Shown here piece after piece: positions 1 to 6,052 of a DNA stretch of 6,060 nucleotides. The notes under the pieces are model-generated. The model saw only the letters and a program-made list of their open reading frames with translations. It was not told where the DNA came from and ran no database searches. The position numbers were made by a program, and so were the translations under genes. Numbering within the stretch: position 1 is the first letter of the stretch; each line of letters opens with the position of its first letter. The stretch comes from DASUFI01 sp036274635 (GTDB lineage Bacteria > Planctomycetota > B15-G4), in assembly GCA_036274635.1 (NCBI GenBank), contig DASUFI010000168.1, positions 1-6,060 on the forward strand, in the 5' to 3' direction.

Positions 1-1
1 C

Positions 2-262
2 GAGGGCCGCTTCGGCGTGCACGCGCCCGAGGAGACGACCGAGGAATTCCTGCCGCTGGCCGCCGCGCACCCGGCGCTGGCGGGCCAGCGCGACCGCCTC
101 GCGGCCTTCCTCACCGGCTGCGACCTGGTGAAGTTCGCGCGGCACCGGCCCGAGCCCGCGTCCATGGGCGCGCTGCTGGCCGACGCCGAGGGCTTCGTGG
201 AGACCACGGCGCTGCTGGCCGAGCCCGCCGCCGCCGGCAACGGCGGGGGAGGCGCCGCATGA
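2..262 (+). CDS. Partial (5' end missing): C-terminal 86 residues of a Bat-operon accessory protein, possibly DUF4381-like
   Basis: The reading frame is open from the window edge to a TGA at 260-262; the true start lies upstream. The visible residues begin EGRFGVHAPEETTEEFL and continue with a helical stretch containing CDLVKFA and, further on, GFVETT. From memory, this RFG..APE.TTEEFL ... CDLVKFA pattern is typical of the cytoplasmic C-terminal tail of membrane proteins that sit between a DUF58 protein and BatA in MoxR/Bat operons; some of these are annotated DUF4381 and the tail of BatD is similar in character. A GTG at 17 is in frame, but it falls inside the conserved-looking RFGVHAPE block, so it is an internal valine and not the start. 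The end is a low-complexity Ala/Gly run (AAAGNGGGGAA) that also encodes the ribosome binding site of the next gene. Its stop overlaps the next start by four bases. The family name is inferred; the coding call itself is secure. Confidence 0.6.
   Translation, partial: EGRFGVHAPEETTEEFLPLAAAHPALAGQRDRLAAFLTGCDLVKFARHRPEPASMGALLADAEGFVETTALLAEPAAAGNGGGGAA
248..252 (+). promoter_or_regulatory. Ribosome binding site for batA
   Basis: GGAGG lies within a GGGGGAGG run, 6 bases before the ATG at 259. It is a near-consensus Shine-Dalgarno sequence inside the 3' end of the preceding gene. It supports the ATG at 259 as the start, which overlaps the upstream stop codon as ATGA. Confidence 0.75.
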
Positions 263-1242
263 GCCTGCCCTTCGGCCTCGTGCTCGGCGACCCGTGGTTC
301 CTGCTGCTGCTGGTGCCGCTGGGCGTGCTGCTGGCCTTCCACCTGCGGCGGCCGCGTCCGGTGGTGGACGGCGGGAGCGACCGGCTGCTCGCCGGCCTGC
401 CCGCCACCTGGCGCACGCGCTCGGCGTGGCTGCCGGGCGCGCTTGCGCTGCTGGCCGGCGTGCTGCTCATCGGCGCGCTGGCGCGCCCGCTCAAGGGCCG
501 CGAGGAGTCGCGCGTCGCCACCGAGGGCATCGACATCATGCTCGTGCTGGACACCAGCAGCTCGATGCTGGACTCCAGCCTGCGCAGGGGCTTCACGAAC
601 ATCGACGCCGTGAAGGCGGTGGTCGCGGAGTTCGTCAAGCAGCGGCCCGACGACCGGCTCGGCCTCGTCACCTTCGCCGCCTGGCCGCGCACCGAGTGCC
701 CGCTGACGCTGGACCAGGACAGCGTGCTCGAGCGCCTCAAGGCCGTGCATTGCGTCCAGCGCAACAGCGAGGAGGACGGCACCGGCATCGGCGTCGCGCT
801 GGGGCAGGCGGCGCTCAAGCTCAAGGACAGCGACGCCAAGAGCAAGGTGGTCGTGCTGCTCACCGACGGCGAGAACAACCAGTACTCGATCGACCCGCTC
901 GAGGCCGCGGCGCTGAGCAAGGACCAGGGCATCAAGGTCCACACCGTGTTCGCGGCGCGCAACCTGCTGCAGGGCGGGCGCATCTTCCCGCAGCCGACGA
1001 TGGCGGACGACCTGCTCAAGAGCATCGCGCAGACCACCGGCGGGCGCTTCTTCCGCGCCGACGACGCCCAGGCGCTGCAGCAGACCTACGCCGCGATCGA
1101 CCAGCTGGAGCGCACCAAGCGCACGGACGTGCGCTACACGGACTACGAGGACCTCTATCCCTGGCTGCTGCTGCCGGCCGCGGTGGCGCTGGCTCTGGAG
1201 CTGCTGCTGCGCCGCGGGCCGCTGCTGGAGTTCGCGTCGTGA
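259..1242 (+). CDS. batA: BatA-like VWA-domain membrane protein
   Basis: This is a 327-residue protein with the standard BatA/BatB architecture. An N-terminal membrane segment (about residues 13-28, LLLLVPLGVLLAF) and a second one (about 57-75) form the aerotolerance-regulator N-terminal hairpin. A VWA domain runs from about 91 to 285, and a C-terminal membrane helix lies at about 299-317. The metal-ion-dependent adhesion site looks intact: DTSSS at 98-102 (D98, S100, S102), T175 in the DGTGIGVAL stretch, and D203 in LLTDGEN. With helices on both sides, the VWA domain is expected to face the periplasm, where such domains bind protein partners through a divalent cation. The length matches the usual roughly 320-340 residues. 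The ATG start has a strong ribosome binding site 6 bases upstream, and both ends overlap neighbours by four bases. It differs from the next gene in lacking the second loop insertion and is the first of the VWA pair, hence batA and not batB. The molecular function of the family is not well established. Confidence 0.9.
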   Translation: MSLPFGLVLGDPWFLLLLVPLGVLLAFHLRRPRPVVDGGSDRLLAGLPATWRTRSAWLPGALALLAGVLLIGALARPLKGREESRVATEGIDIMLVLDTSSSMLDSSLRRGFTNIDAVKAVVAEFVKQRPDDRLGLVTFAAWPRTECPLTLDQDSVLERLKAVHCVQRNSEEDGTGIGVALGQAALKLKDSDAKSKVVVLLTDGENNQYSIDPLEAAALSKDQGIKVHTVFAARNLLQGGRIFPQPTMADDLLKSIAQTTGGRFFRADDAQALQQTYAAIDQLERTKRTDVRYTDYEDLYPWLLLPAAVALALELLLRRGPLLEFAS

Positions 1243-2243
1243 GCTTCGCCGATCCGCAGGTGCTGCTGTGGCTGGCCGTGCCGCTGCTGCTGCTGCCCTT
1301 CGCGGCCTGGGCCGTGTCGCGCGCGGCGAAGCGGCGGCGGGCCTTCCTCGGGGCGCAGGCGGGGCGCCTGGCGCCGGGCTTCTCGCGCGCGCGGCGGCTG
1401 CTGCGCGACGGGCTGCTGGCCGGCGCGCTGGCCCTGCTGGTCGCGGCGCTGGCCAGGCCGCAGCTGGGCGAGTGGATGCGCGAGAGGCACCAGAACGGCG
1501 TGGACGTGGTCGTGGTGCTGGACACCAGCAAGAGCATGCTGGCGCCCGACGTGGCGCCCTCGCGCCTCGAGCGCGCCAAGCGCGAGATCCTCGCGCTGCT
1601 GGGCCGGCTGCGCGGCGACCGCGTGGCGCTGGTCACCTTCGCGGGCGACGCGCGCCTCATCTGCCCGCTCACCGCGGACCCCACCAGCTTCCGCGTCTTC
1701 CTCGACGACGTGGACACCACCACCAACGGCCTCGGCGGCACCGCGGTGGGCGAGGGCCTGGAGAAGGCGCTCGACGCGCTGCAGGAAGGGGCGGAGGGCG
1801 CGCGCGTGGTCGTGCTGCTCACCGACGGCGAGGACCACGCCAGCGACCCCGAGCCCACCGAGGTGGCCTACCGCGCGCTCGCCATGAACGTGCCCGTGCA
1901 CGTCATCTCCTTCGGCACCGCCGAGGGCAGCACGATCCCGATGCGCAACGAGGACGGCAGCGTCGACGTCGTGCGCGACAAGGACGGCCAGCCCGTCATC
2001 ACGCGGCCCGACGAGGCGCTGCTCGAGCGCATCGCGGGCATCTCGGGCGGCGCCTTCCTGTCCGCGGCGCGCACGTCCTTCCCGATGGACGAGCTGTGGG
2101 ACAAGCGCATCTCGGTCATGGAGGGCGTCACGCGCGCCAGCAGCCTGCGGCGCGAGGGCGTGAACCGCTTCCAGTGGGCGCTCGTGGGCGCGCTGGCGCT
2201 GCTGGCCGTGCGGGTCGTGCTACCGGACGGGAGGCGCGCATGA
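1239..2243 (+). CDS. batB: BatB-like VWA-domain membrane protein
   Basis: This 334-residue protein starts at a GTG overlapping the batA stop (GTGA), with GGAG 8 bases upstream. It is paralogous to the preceding gene: an N-terminal membrane segment (about 8-25), a second one (about 57-73), a VWA domain (about 88-295) and a C-terminal helix (about 313-327) followed by a short basic tail ending GRRA. The adhesion-site residues are all present: DTSKS at 95-99 (D95, S97, S99), T168 in GLGGTAVGEGL, and D196 in LLTDGED. The SRLERAKREI segment (108-117) and the GGTAVGEGL and SFGTAEGSTIP motifs are typical of BatB. The segment at about 229-256 (STIPMRNEDGSV...DKDGQPV) is the loop that separates BatB from BatA. 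The same frame stays open far upstream through batA, but an ATG at 294 there would overlap nearly all of batA, so the GTG at 1239 is preferred. It probably pairs with BatA in the membrane; that is inferred from the family and from the coupling. Confidence 0.9.
   Translation: MSFADPQVLLWLAVPLLLLPFAAWAVSRAAKRRRAFLGAQAGRLAPGFSRARRLLRDGLLAGALALLVAALARPQLGEWMRERHQNGVDVVVVLDTSKSMLAPDVAPSRLERAKREILALLGRLRGDRVALVTFAGDARLICPLTADPTSFRVFLDDVDTTTNGLGGTAVGEGLEKALDALQEGAEGARVVVLLTDGEDHASDPEPTEVAYRALAMNVPVHVISFGTAEGSTIPMRNEDGSVDVVRDKDGQPVITRPDEALLERIAGISGGAFLSAARTSFPMDELWDKRISVMEGVTRASSLRREGVNRFQWALVGALALLAVRVVLPDGRRA
2229..2234 (+). promoter_or_regulatory. Ribosome binding site for batC
   Basis: GGGAGG lies 5 bases before the ATG at 2240, within the last codons of batB. 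It decides the batC start: the frame is open far upstream, but only this ATG has a good Shine-Dalgarno sequence and is followed at once by a signal peptide. Confidence 0.75.
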
Positions 2244-3211
2244 GGCCCGCCTCCGTCGTCGCTGCGCTGCTGCTGGCCGCCCTGCTCGCGCCCGCCGCGC
2301 GCGCCGACGAGTCGCTGGGCATCCAGCTCGTGCGCGAGGCGCAGGCCAAGATGGCCGCCGGCGACACGCAGGGCGCGCTCGACCTGCTGGAGCAGGCGCG
2401 CACGGAGTGGACCGGCTCGCCCGTCGTGGCCTGCACGCGCGGCGACGCGCTGCTGGCCGCGGGCCGCATCGACGAGGCGCTGTCCGAGTACGACCGCGCG
2501 CTCTCGGGTCCCGAGGCGCACCACGCGCACTTCAACCGCGCCGTCGCGCAGGACGTGGCCGGCGAGCAGCAGCTCAACGAGGCCGGCGTGCCGGCGGACG
2601 TCGCCGCCCTGCCCGACGGCCCGCAGCCCGAGATGCTGCAGGCCCTGCAGGCCGCGCGCCCGCGCCTCGAGTCGGCGCGCGACGACTTCCTCTCCGCCCT
2701 CGACCTGCAGGACGAGCCCCAGGCGCGCGAGTCCGTGGGCGCCCTCAACCGCCGCCTCGACGCGCTGGCGAAGATCGAGGACGAGCTGCGCAAGCGCGCC
2801 GAGCAGGACAAGCCGAAGGACGACCAGAAGAAGGACGACAAGCAGGACCAGAAGGACCAGCAGAAGGATCAGAAGGATCAGAAGGACCCGTCGCAGGATC
2901 AGAAGGACAAGCAGCAGCAGGACCCGAACGGCCAGCCGCAGGATCAGAAGCCGCAGGACCAGCCGCCGCAGGATCAGCAGCAGCCCGACCAGCAGGACCA
3001 GCAGGACCAGAAGCCGCAGGATCAGCAGCAGCAGGACCAGCAGGACGCGAGCTCCAGGGACCAGCAGGGCCAGCCGCAGTCGGCGCGCGAGCTCTCCGAG
3101 GAAGAGGTGCAGCGGCTGCTGGACAAGCTGGCGCGGCTCGAGGACGAGGCGCGCGAGCGCCAGAAGGCGCGCGAGATCGCCAGCCGCCGCGCGGTGGAGA
3201 AGGACTGGTGA
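2240..3211 (+). CDS. batC: BatC-like secreted TPR protein with long Gln/Asp/Lys-rich tail
   Basis: The protein has 323 residues. Residues 1-22 are a clear Sec signal peptide (basic RP start, hydrophobic VVAALLLAALLAPAA, cleavage expected after ARA-22). Residues about 27-90 hold two TPR-like helical hairpins (AAGDTQGALDLLEQA; LLAAGRIDEALSEYDRAL), with further helices to about 187 including a possible third degenerate repeat. Residues 191-280 are low-complexity: 72 of 90 residues are Gln, Asp or Lys, Lys-rich first and then Gln-rich. Residues 283-323 form a charged helix ending in AVEKDW; a VEKDW-type ending is common in BatC and VWA-TPR relatives. There is no second membrane helix, so the mature protein should be periplasmic and held by its partners. 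TPR domains mediate protein-protein contacts, which suits a scaffold between the VWA proteins and BatD/BatE. The ATG overlaps the batB stop (ATGA) behind a strong ribosome binding site. The tail makes the protein longer than a minimal TPR-only BatC. Confidence 0.88.
   Translation: MRPASVVAALLLAALLAPAARADESLGIQLVREAQAKMAAGDTQGALDLLEQARTEWTGSPVVACTRGDALLAAGRIDEALSEYDRALSGPEAHHAHFNRAVAQDVAGEQQLNEAGVPADVAALPDGPQPEMLQALQAARPRLESARDDFLSALDLQDEPQARESVGALNRRLDALAKIEDELRKRAEQDKPKDDQKKDDKQDQKDQQKDQKDQKDPSQDQKDKQQQDPNGQPQDQKPQDQPPQDQQQPDQQDQQDQKPQDQQQQDQQDASSRDQQGQPQSARELSEEEVQRLLDKLARLEDEARERQKAREIASRRAVEKDW
2810..3079 (+). repeat. Coding low-complexity repeat: degenerate Gln/Asp/Lys codon repeats in batC
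   Basis: About 270 bases are built from short in-frame units such as GATCAGAAG, GACCAGCAG and CCGCAGGATCAG. Two exact tandem copies of the 9-mer GATCAGAAG lie at 2867-2875 and 2876-2884. The six GAT aspartate codons of batC (2867, 2876, 2897, 2942, 2972, 3020) all fall in this tract and are all followed by CAG, whereas the rest of the gene uses GAC. That points to local duplication of a founder unit. Confidence 0.85.
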
Positions 3212-4968
3212 GCCCCGTGCTGGCCCTGCTCGCCGCGCTCTCGCTGCTGGTGCCCGCCGGCGCGCAGGATCCGACGGCCCCCGCCGCCGGCCTGCCGCAG
3301 CCCGCCCTCAACCTGGTCCCGAGCGAAGGCGAGGTGGGCATGGTCATGCAGGTGAAGCTGACCGTCGACGGCGAGGAATCGGCCGACTGCTCGCTCATCG
3401 AGGTCCCGGGCGTGCAGAACGCGCGCCTGACGCTGGTGGCCGGCCCGCAGATGAGCCAGTCGATGGGCGTCATCAACGGCCACGTCACGCGCTCCATGCG
3501 CACGGAGTGGGACTTCGAGCTCGTGCCCGAGCAGCCGGGACGCCTCTCCGTGGGCCCCTTCCGCGTGAACTGCCGCGGCGCGGAGATCCGCTCGCGCACG
3601 CTGTCGGTGCCGGTGCGCGCCAGCCCCTTTGCGCCCGACACGGTGACGCTCGACGTGCGCAGCAACGTCACCGAGCTCTGGCAGGGCCAGGTCTTCGCGC
3701 TGGACGTCGAGGCCTCGCTGGACGAGGGCGTGTCCGACCAGCTGGTGCAGGACGGCCTCGAGCTGGACCTGCCGTGGATCACGGACTGCAAGGGCCTGCT
3801 GCGCCTCGAGGTGCCCGAGCCGCAGGGCGACGTCACGCGCGTGCGCCTCGCCGGCTACACCGACTCGCTGCGCATGCGCGTGACGCGCAAGTCCGAGGGC
3901 GGCCACTCGCGCCTGGTGTTCACCCGCACCTTCCTCATGCTGGCGGTCGAGCCGGGCGAGGTGCACCTGCCCGCCTCGCGCTTCTCGGCGCGCCTGGCCA
4001 CCGAGACGCGGCCCACGCGCGACCCCTTCTCGCTGCTGGGCGGCCGCATGAACCAGGTCGTGCGCGCCTCCACCGTGGACGCGCGCAGCAACGGCCCGGT
4101 GCTCACCGTGCGCGCGCCGCCCGCCGAGGGCCGCCCGGCCGCGTACACCAACGCCGTCGGCCACTTCAAGTTCGCCGGCACCGCGGACCCGGGCTCGCTG
4201 CGCGTGGGCGACACCTGCACGATCACGCTGACGCTCACCGGCGACGGCAACATCGACTTCGTGAAGTGGCCGGAGTTCGACGAGCTCAAGGAGGACTTCC
4301 GCATCTTCGGCAAGACGCCGCGCAAGCTGCCGCGGACGCAGGTGCTGGACATCCAGGTGAGCCCCAAGAGCGAGCGCGTCACGCAGGTGCCGGAGCTGGC
4401 CTTCGCCTTCTTCGACCCGGACAGCGGCAGCTACCAGTCCGTGTCGGTGGGGCCCTTCGCGCTCAGCGTGCGGCCGGGCGGCAGCGACGGCCTCGCGACG
4501 CTGGAGTCGAAGACCGACACGCTCTCCTCCCTCGAGACCGTGCGCGAGACGCTGCCGCCGCCTTCGTCCGGGCCGCCGCCGGGCTGGGTGTTCGCGCTGC
4601 CGGGCATGCTGGTGCTGCTGGGTGTCGAGGTGGCGGCGCGGCGGCGCTCGTGGCGCGAGAGCCACCCCGACCTCGTCGCGCGCCGCAGCGCGCGGCGGCG
4701 CCTGGACGAGTCGCTCGCGCAGGCGCGCGACGCGCGCGATCTCGCGGTGGCCTTCGGCAAGTTCCTGTCGGCGCGGCTGGGCGGGCCGCCGGCGGGGATG
4801 TCGGCCGAGGAGGCCGCCGCGCGCCTCGCGGACGGCGCGCTGTCGGCCGAGCTACGCGAGGTCATCGGGCGCTGGGAGGCGGCCAGCTTCGGCGGCGCCG
4901 GGCTGGACCTCGCCGCGGCGCGCCGGCAGGCCGCGCAGCTGGCGGCGCGCGTGGAGTCGGCCACGTGA
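3208..4968 (+). CDS. batD: BatD-like secreted, membrane-anchored beta-rich protein
   Basis: The protein has 586 residues, close to the usual BatD length. Residues 1-19 look like a signal peptide (PVLALLAALSLLVPAGA|Q), although the n-region lacks the usual Lys/Arg. No alternative ATG/GTG/TTG close upstream in this frame would supply one, so the GTG at 3208 (overlapping the batC stop as GTGA, with GGAG 8 bases upstream) is kept. Residues about 30-425 are predicted to be mostly beta strands in repeated Ig-like modules. The first (about 33-136) contains RTEWDFELVPEQPGRLSVGPF, the typical BatD 'F.L.P...G...I.PF' pattern. Later modules carry FTRTFLMLAVEPGEVHLPASRF (238-259) and VGDTCTITLTLTGDGNI (333-349), the BatD 'G....L...V.G.GN' signature. 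One membrane helix lies at about 459-476, after a Pro-rich spacer (PPPSSGPPPG), and is followed by a basic RRR stop-transfer sequence and a helical cytoplasmic domain (about 485-586). It is expected to act outside the cytoplasm as a binding partner of the VWA and TPR proteins. Confidence 0.88.
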   Translation: MSPVLALLAALSLLVPAGAQDPTAPAAGLPQPALNLVPSEGEVGMVMQVKLTVDGEESADCSLIEVPGVQNARLTLVAGPQMSQSMGVINGHVTRSMRTEWDFELVPEQPGRLSVGPFRVNCRGAEIRSRTLSVPVRASPFAPDTVTLDVRSNVTELWQGQVFALDVEASLDEGVSDQLVQDGLELDLPWITDCKGLLRLEVPEPQGDVTRVRLAGYTDSLRMRVTRKSEGGHSRLVFTRTFLMLAVEPGEVHLPASRFSARLATETRPTRDPFSLLGGRMNQVVRASTVDARSNGPVLTVRAPPAEGRPAAYTNAVGHFKFAGTADPGSLRVGDTCTITLTLTGDGNIDFVKWPEFDELKEDFRIFGKTPRKLPRTQVLDIQVSPKSERVTQVPELAFAFFDPDSGSYQSVSVGPFALSVRPGGSDGLATLESKTDTLSSLETVRETLPPPSSGPPPGWVFALPGMLVLLGVEVAARRRSWRESHPDLVARRSARRRLDESLAQARDARDLAVAFGKFLSARLGGPPAGMSAEEAAARLADGALSAELREVIGRWEAASFGGAGLDLAAARRQAAQLAARVESAT

Positions 4969-5648
4969 GCGCCGACTTCGACGCCGCCCTGCAACTGTAC
5001 CGCGACCAGCACTATGGCGAGGCGGCCGCGGCCTTCGCCGACCTCGCGCGTGACGAGCCGGACGCCAGCCGCGCGGCCGTGCTGCACGCCGACGCGGGCA
5101 CGGCCGCCGCGCGCGCCGAGTCGTGGGGCGAGGCCGTCTGGCACCTGCGCAAGGCGCGCCTGCTCGAGCCGCGCGACGCGGTGGCCGCCGTGAACCTGGC
5201 GCGCGTGCGGGCCGTGCTGGGCGAGGGCAGCAGCGAGGCCGCGCACTTCACCGAGACGCTGCGCGAGCTGCCGCTGCACCTCACGCTCGCGGAGAGCGAC
5301 GCGCTGTGCGGCGTCGCGGTGAGCCTGGCGCTGCTGCTGCTCGCGGCGCGCCGGCTGCTGCCTGCCCCGCGCGTGCTGGTCGCCGTCGCCGTCGGCCTGC
5401 TGGTGCTCGCGGCCGGCTGGTGGCCCGCCTCGCTCAAGGCCTGGAACGCCGCGCGCGCGCGGGCGGTCATCATCCCGCCCACGGCGGTGGGGCACGCCGA
5501 GCCGGACGCCGGCAGCGAGGTGCTCTTCCGCCTCGGCGCCGGCACGCTGGTGCGCGCCGAGGAGGAGCGCCGCGGCTGGCGGCTGGTCGAGTCCGACGCC
5601 GGCGCGCGCGGCTGGGTGCCCGAGGACGACGCGCGGCCGCTGCGCTGA
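4965..5648 (+). CDS. batE: BatE-like protein: TPR, two membrane helices, SH3-like C-terminus
   Basis: This 227-residue protein starts at a GTG overlapping the batD stop (GTGA), with GGAG 8 bases upstream. Residues about 4-85 are TPR-like hairpins (ALQLYRDQHYGEAAAAFADLARDEPD; SWGEAVWHLRKARLLEP). Two membrane helices follow at about 112-128 and 135-152, joined by a short basic loop (RRLLPAPR). The C-terminus (about 166-225) reads as a bacterial SH3-like fold: an IIPPTAVGHAEPDAGSEVLFRLGAGTLV start and a GWRLVESDAGARGWVPED end, with the typical final GWV. This TPR-TM-TM-SH3 order is the BatE signature. Bacterial SH3 domains normally act outside the cytoplasm, and the basic loop between the helices predicts both ends outside. 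Unlike most BatE proteins, no N-terminal signal peptide is visible, and the open frame upstream does not encode one near the start. It closes the operon; a strong hairpin begins 3 bases after the stop. Confidence 0.85.
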   Translation: MSADFDAALQLYRDQHYGEAAAAFADLARDEPDASRAAVLHADAGTAAARAESWGEAVWHLRKARLLEPRDAVAAVNLARVRAVLGEGSSEAAHFTETLRELPLHLTLAESDALCGVAVSLALLLLAARRLLPAPRVLVAVAVGLLVLAAGWWPASLKAWNAARARAVIIPPTAVGHAEPDAGSEVLFRLGAGTLVRAEEERRGWRLVESDAGARGWVPEDDARPLR

Positions 5649-5651
5649 GCC

Positions 5652-5760
5652 GCGGCGGATGAAACCCGCGGGGCGGGTCCGTGGGGCCGCTGAGCGGCCA
5701 GACGCACATGTCCGGCCGCACAGAGGCCCCACGGCCCCGCCCCTCAAGTTTCCCCGCCGC
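5652..5760 (+). terminator. Very long hairpin after the Bat operon, probable transcription terminator
   Basis: The core at 5670-5743 is a symmetric stem: 34-base arms on one axis with 30 paired positions, mismatches only at 5678/5735, 5689/5724, 5693/5720 and 5700/5713, and a 6-base loop (GCACAT, 5704-5709). Outside the core, GAAAC (5661-5665) pairs with GTTTC (5748-5752), and GCGGCGG (5652-5658) pairs with CCGCCGC (5754-5760). The only T-rich run is the short GTTT near 5748, so it is not a textbook intrinsic terminator. In very GC-rich genomes, strong stems with weak T-tracts do occur as terminators. Its position 3 bases after the last stop codon supports that role. A bidirectional role, or a dispersed palindromic repeat, is also possible. 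Confidence 0.6.
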
Positions 5761-5814
5761 TGTCCAACCCCACGCCCCCAACCTCCGCGGTCGACAATGA
5801 TCAATCGCCGCGCC

Positions 5815-5832
5815 CCGGTCGAGAAGCGCGGC
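5815..5832 (+). repeat. Left arm of an 18-base inverted repeat
   Basis: CCGGTCGAGAAGCGCGGC at 5815-5832 is the reverse complement, with one mismatch, of 6035-6052. The arms are separated by 202 bases. No target-site duplication is evident at the outer ends, so the element type is unknown. Confidence 0.7.
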
Positions 5833-5958
5833 CAGTAGGGACGGAACTGCCGACTCGCGCTGTCAGCGAGCCCGGCACACCGCGATCGATGCCGCACCCA
5901 GCGATTCGTCCCGGCACGCCAGCGCTTGTCCCGGCGGGCCACGGTTGTCGCCTGCACT

Positions 5959-5977
5959 CCGGTCACTGCGTGACCGG
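5959..5977. repeat. Perfect palindrome, 8-bp arms with 3-base centre
   Basis: CCGGTCAC, then TGC, then GTGACCGG. It is a perfect inverted repeat inside the non-coding region, so it could be an operator-type dyad or a small RNA hairpin. Neither role can be proved from sequence alone. Confidence 0.6.
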
Positions 5978-6034
5978 CACCCGTGCCCGTCCGCCGGGCG
6001 CTGATCACCGACGTCGGCAGGTCGCTTTCACCCA

Positions 6035-6052
6035 GCCGCGCCTCTCGACCGG
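6035..6052 (-). repeat. Right arm of an 18-base inverted repeat
   Basis: GCCGCGCCTCTCGACCGG at 6035-6052 pairs with 5815-5832 except for one position (C at 6042 opposite A at 5825). It lies 8 bases from the window end, so any larger element would continue off the edge. Confidence 0.7.

Noticed and set aside
294..1238. In-frame extension of batB upstream to an ATG at 294 (649 residues in total)
   Set aside because: The extension would overlap batA almost completely and translates to low-complexity Arg/Ala/Gly sequence; family-like sequence starts exactly at the GTG at 1239.
2810..3079. CRISPR-like or tandem non-coding repeat array
   Set aside because: The units are short, degenerate and in frame with an open gene, and encode a Gln/Asp/Lys tract; there are no constant repeats with unique spacers.
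2407..3207. In-frame extension of batD upstream to 2407
   Set aside because: The extra sequence is an out-of-frame translation of batC (Gly/Ala/Arg-rich); the signal peptide begins at the GTG at 3208.
3022..4665. 547-residue minus-strand open frame antisense to batC and batD
   Set aside because: Its composition is dominated by Arg, His, Ala and Gln with no domain pattern, and it lies entirely antisense to genes with clear family motifs. It is a by-product of high GC.
5913..5930. Possible sigma-54 promoter around GGCACGCCAGCGCTTG
   Set aside because: The GG and GC elements are one base too close for the required -24/-12 spacing.
5762..5950. Possible integron attC site (GTCCAAC at 5762 fits RYYYAAC)
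   Set aside because: No matching GTTRRRY partner is present at a suitable distance (GTTGTCG at 5944 does not fit), and there is no integrase or cassette structure.
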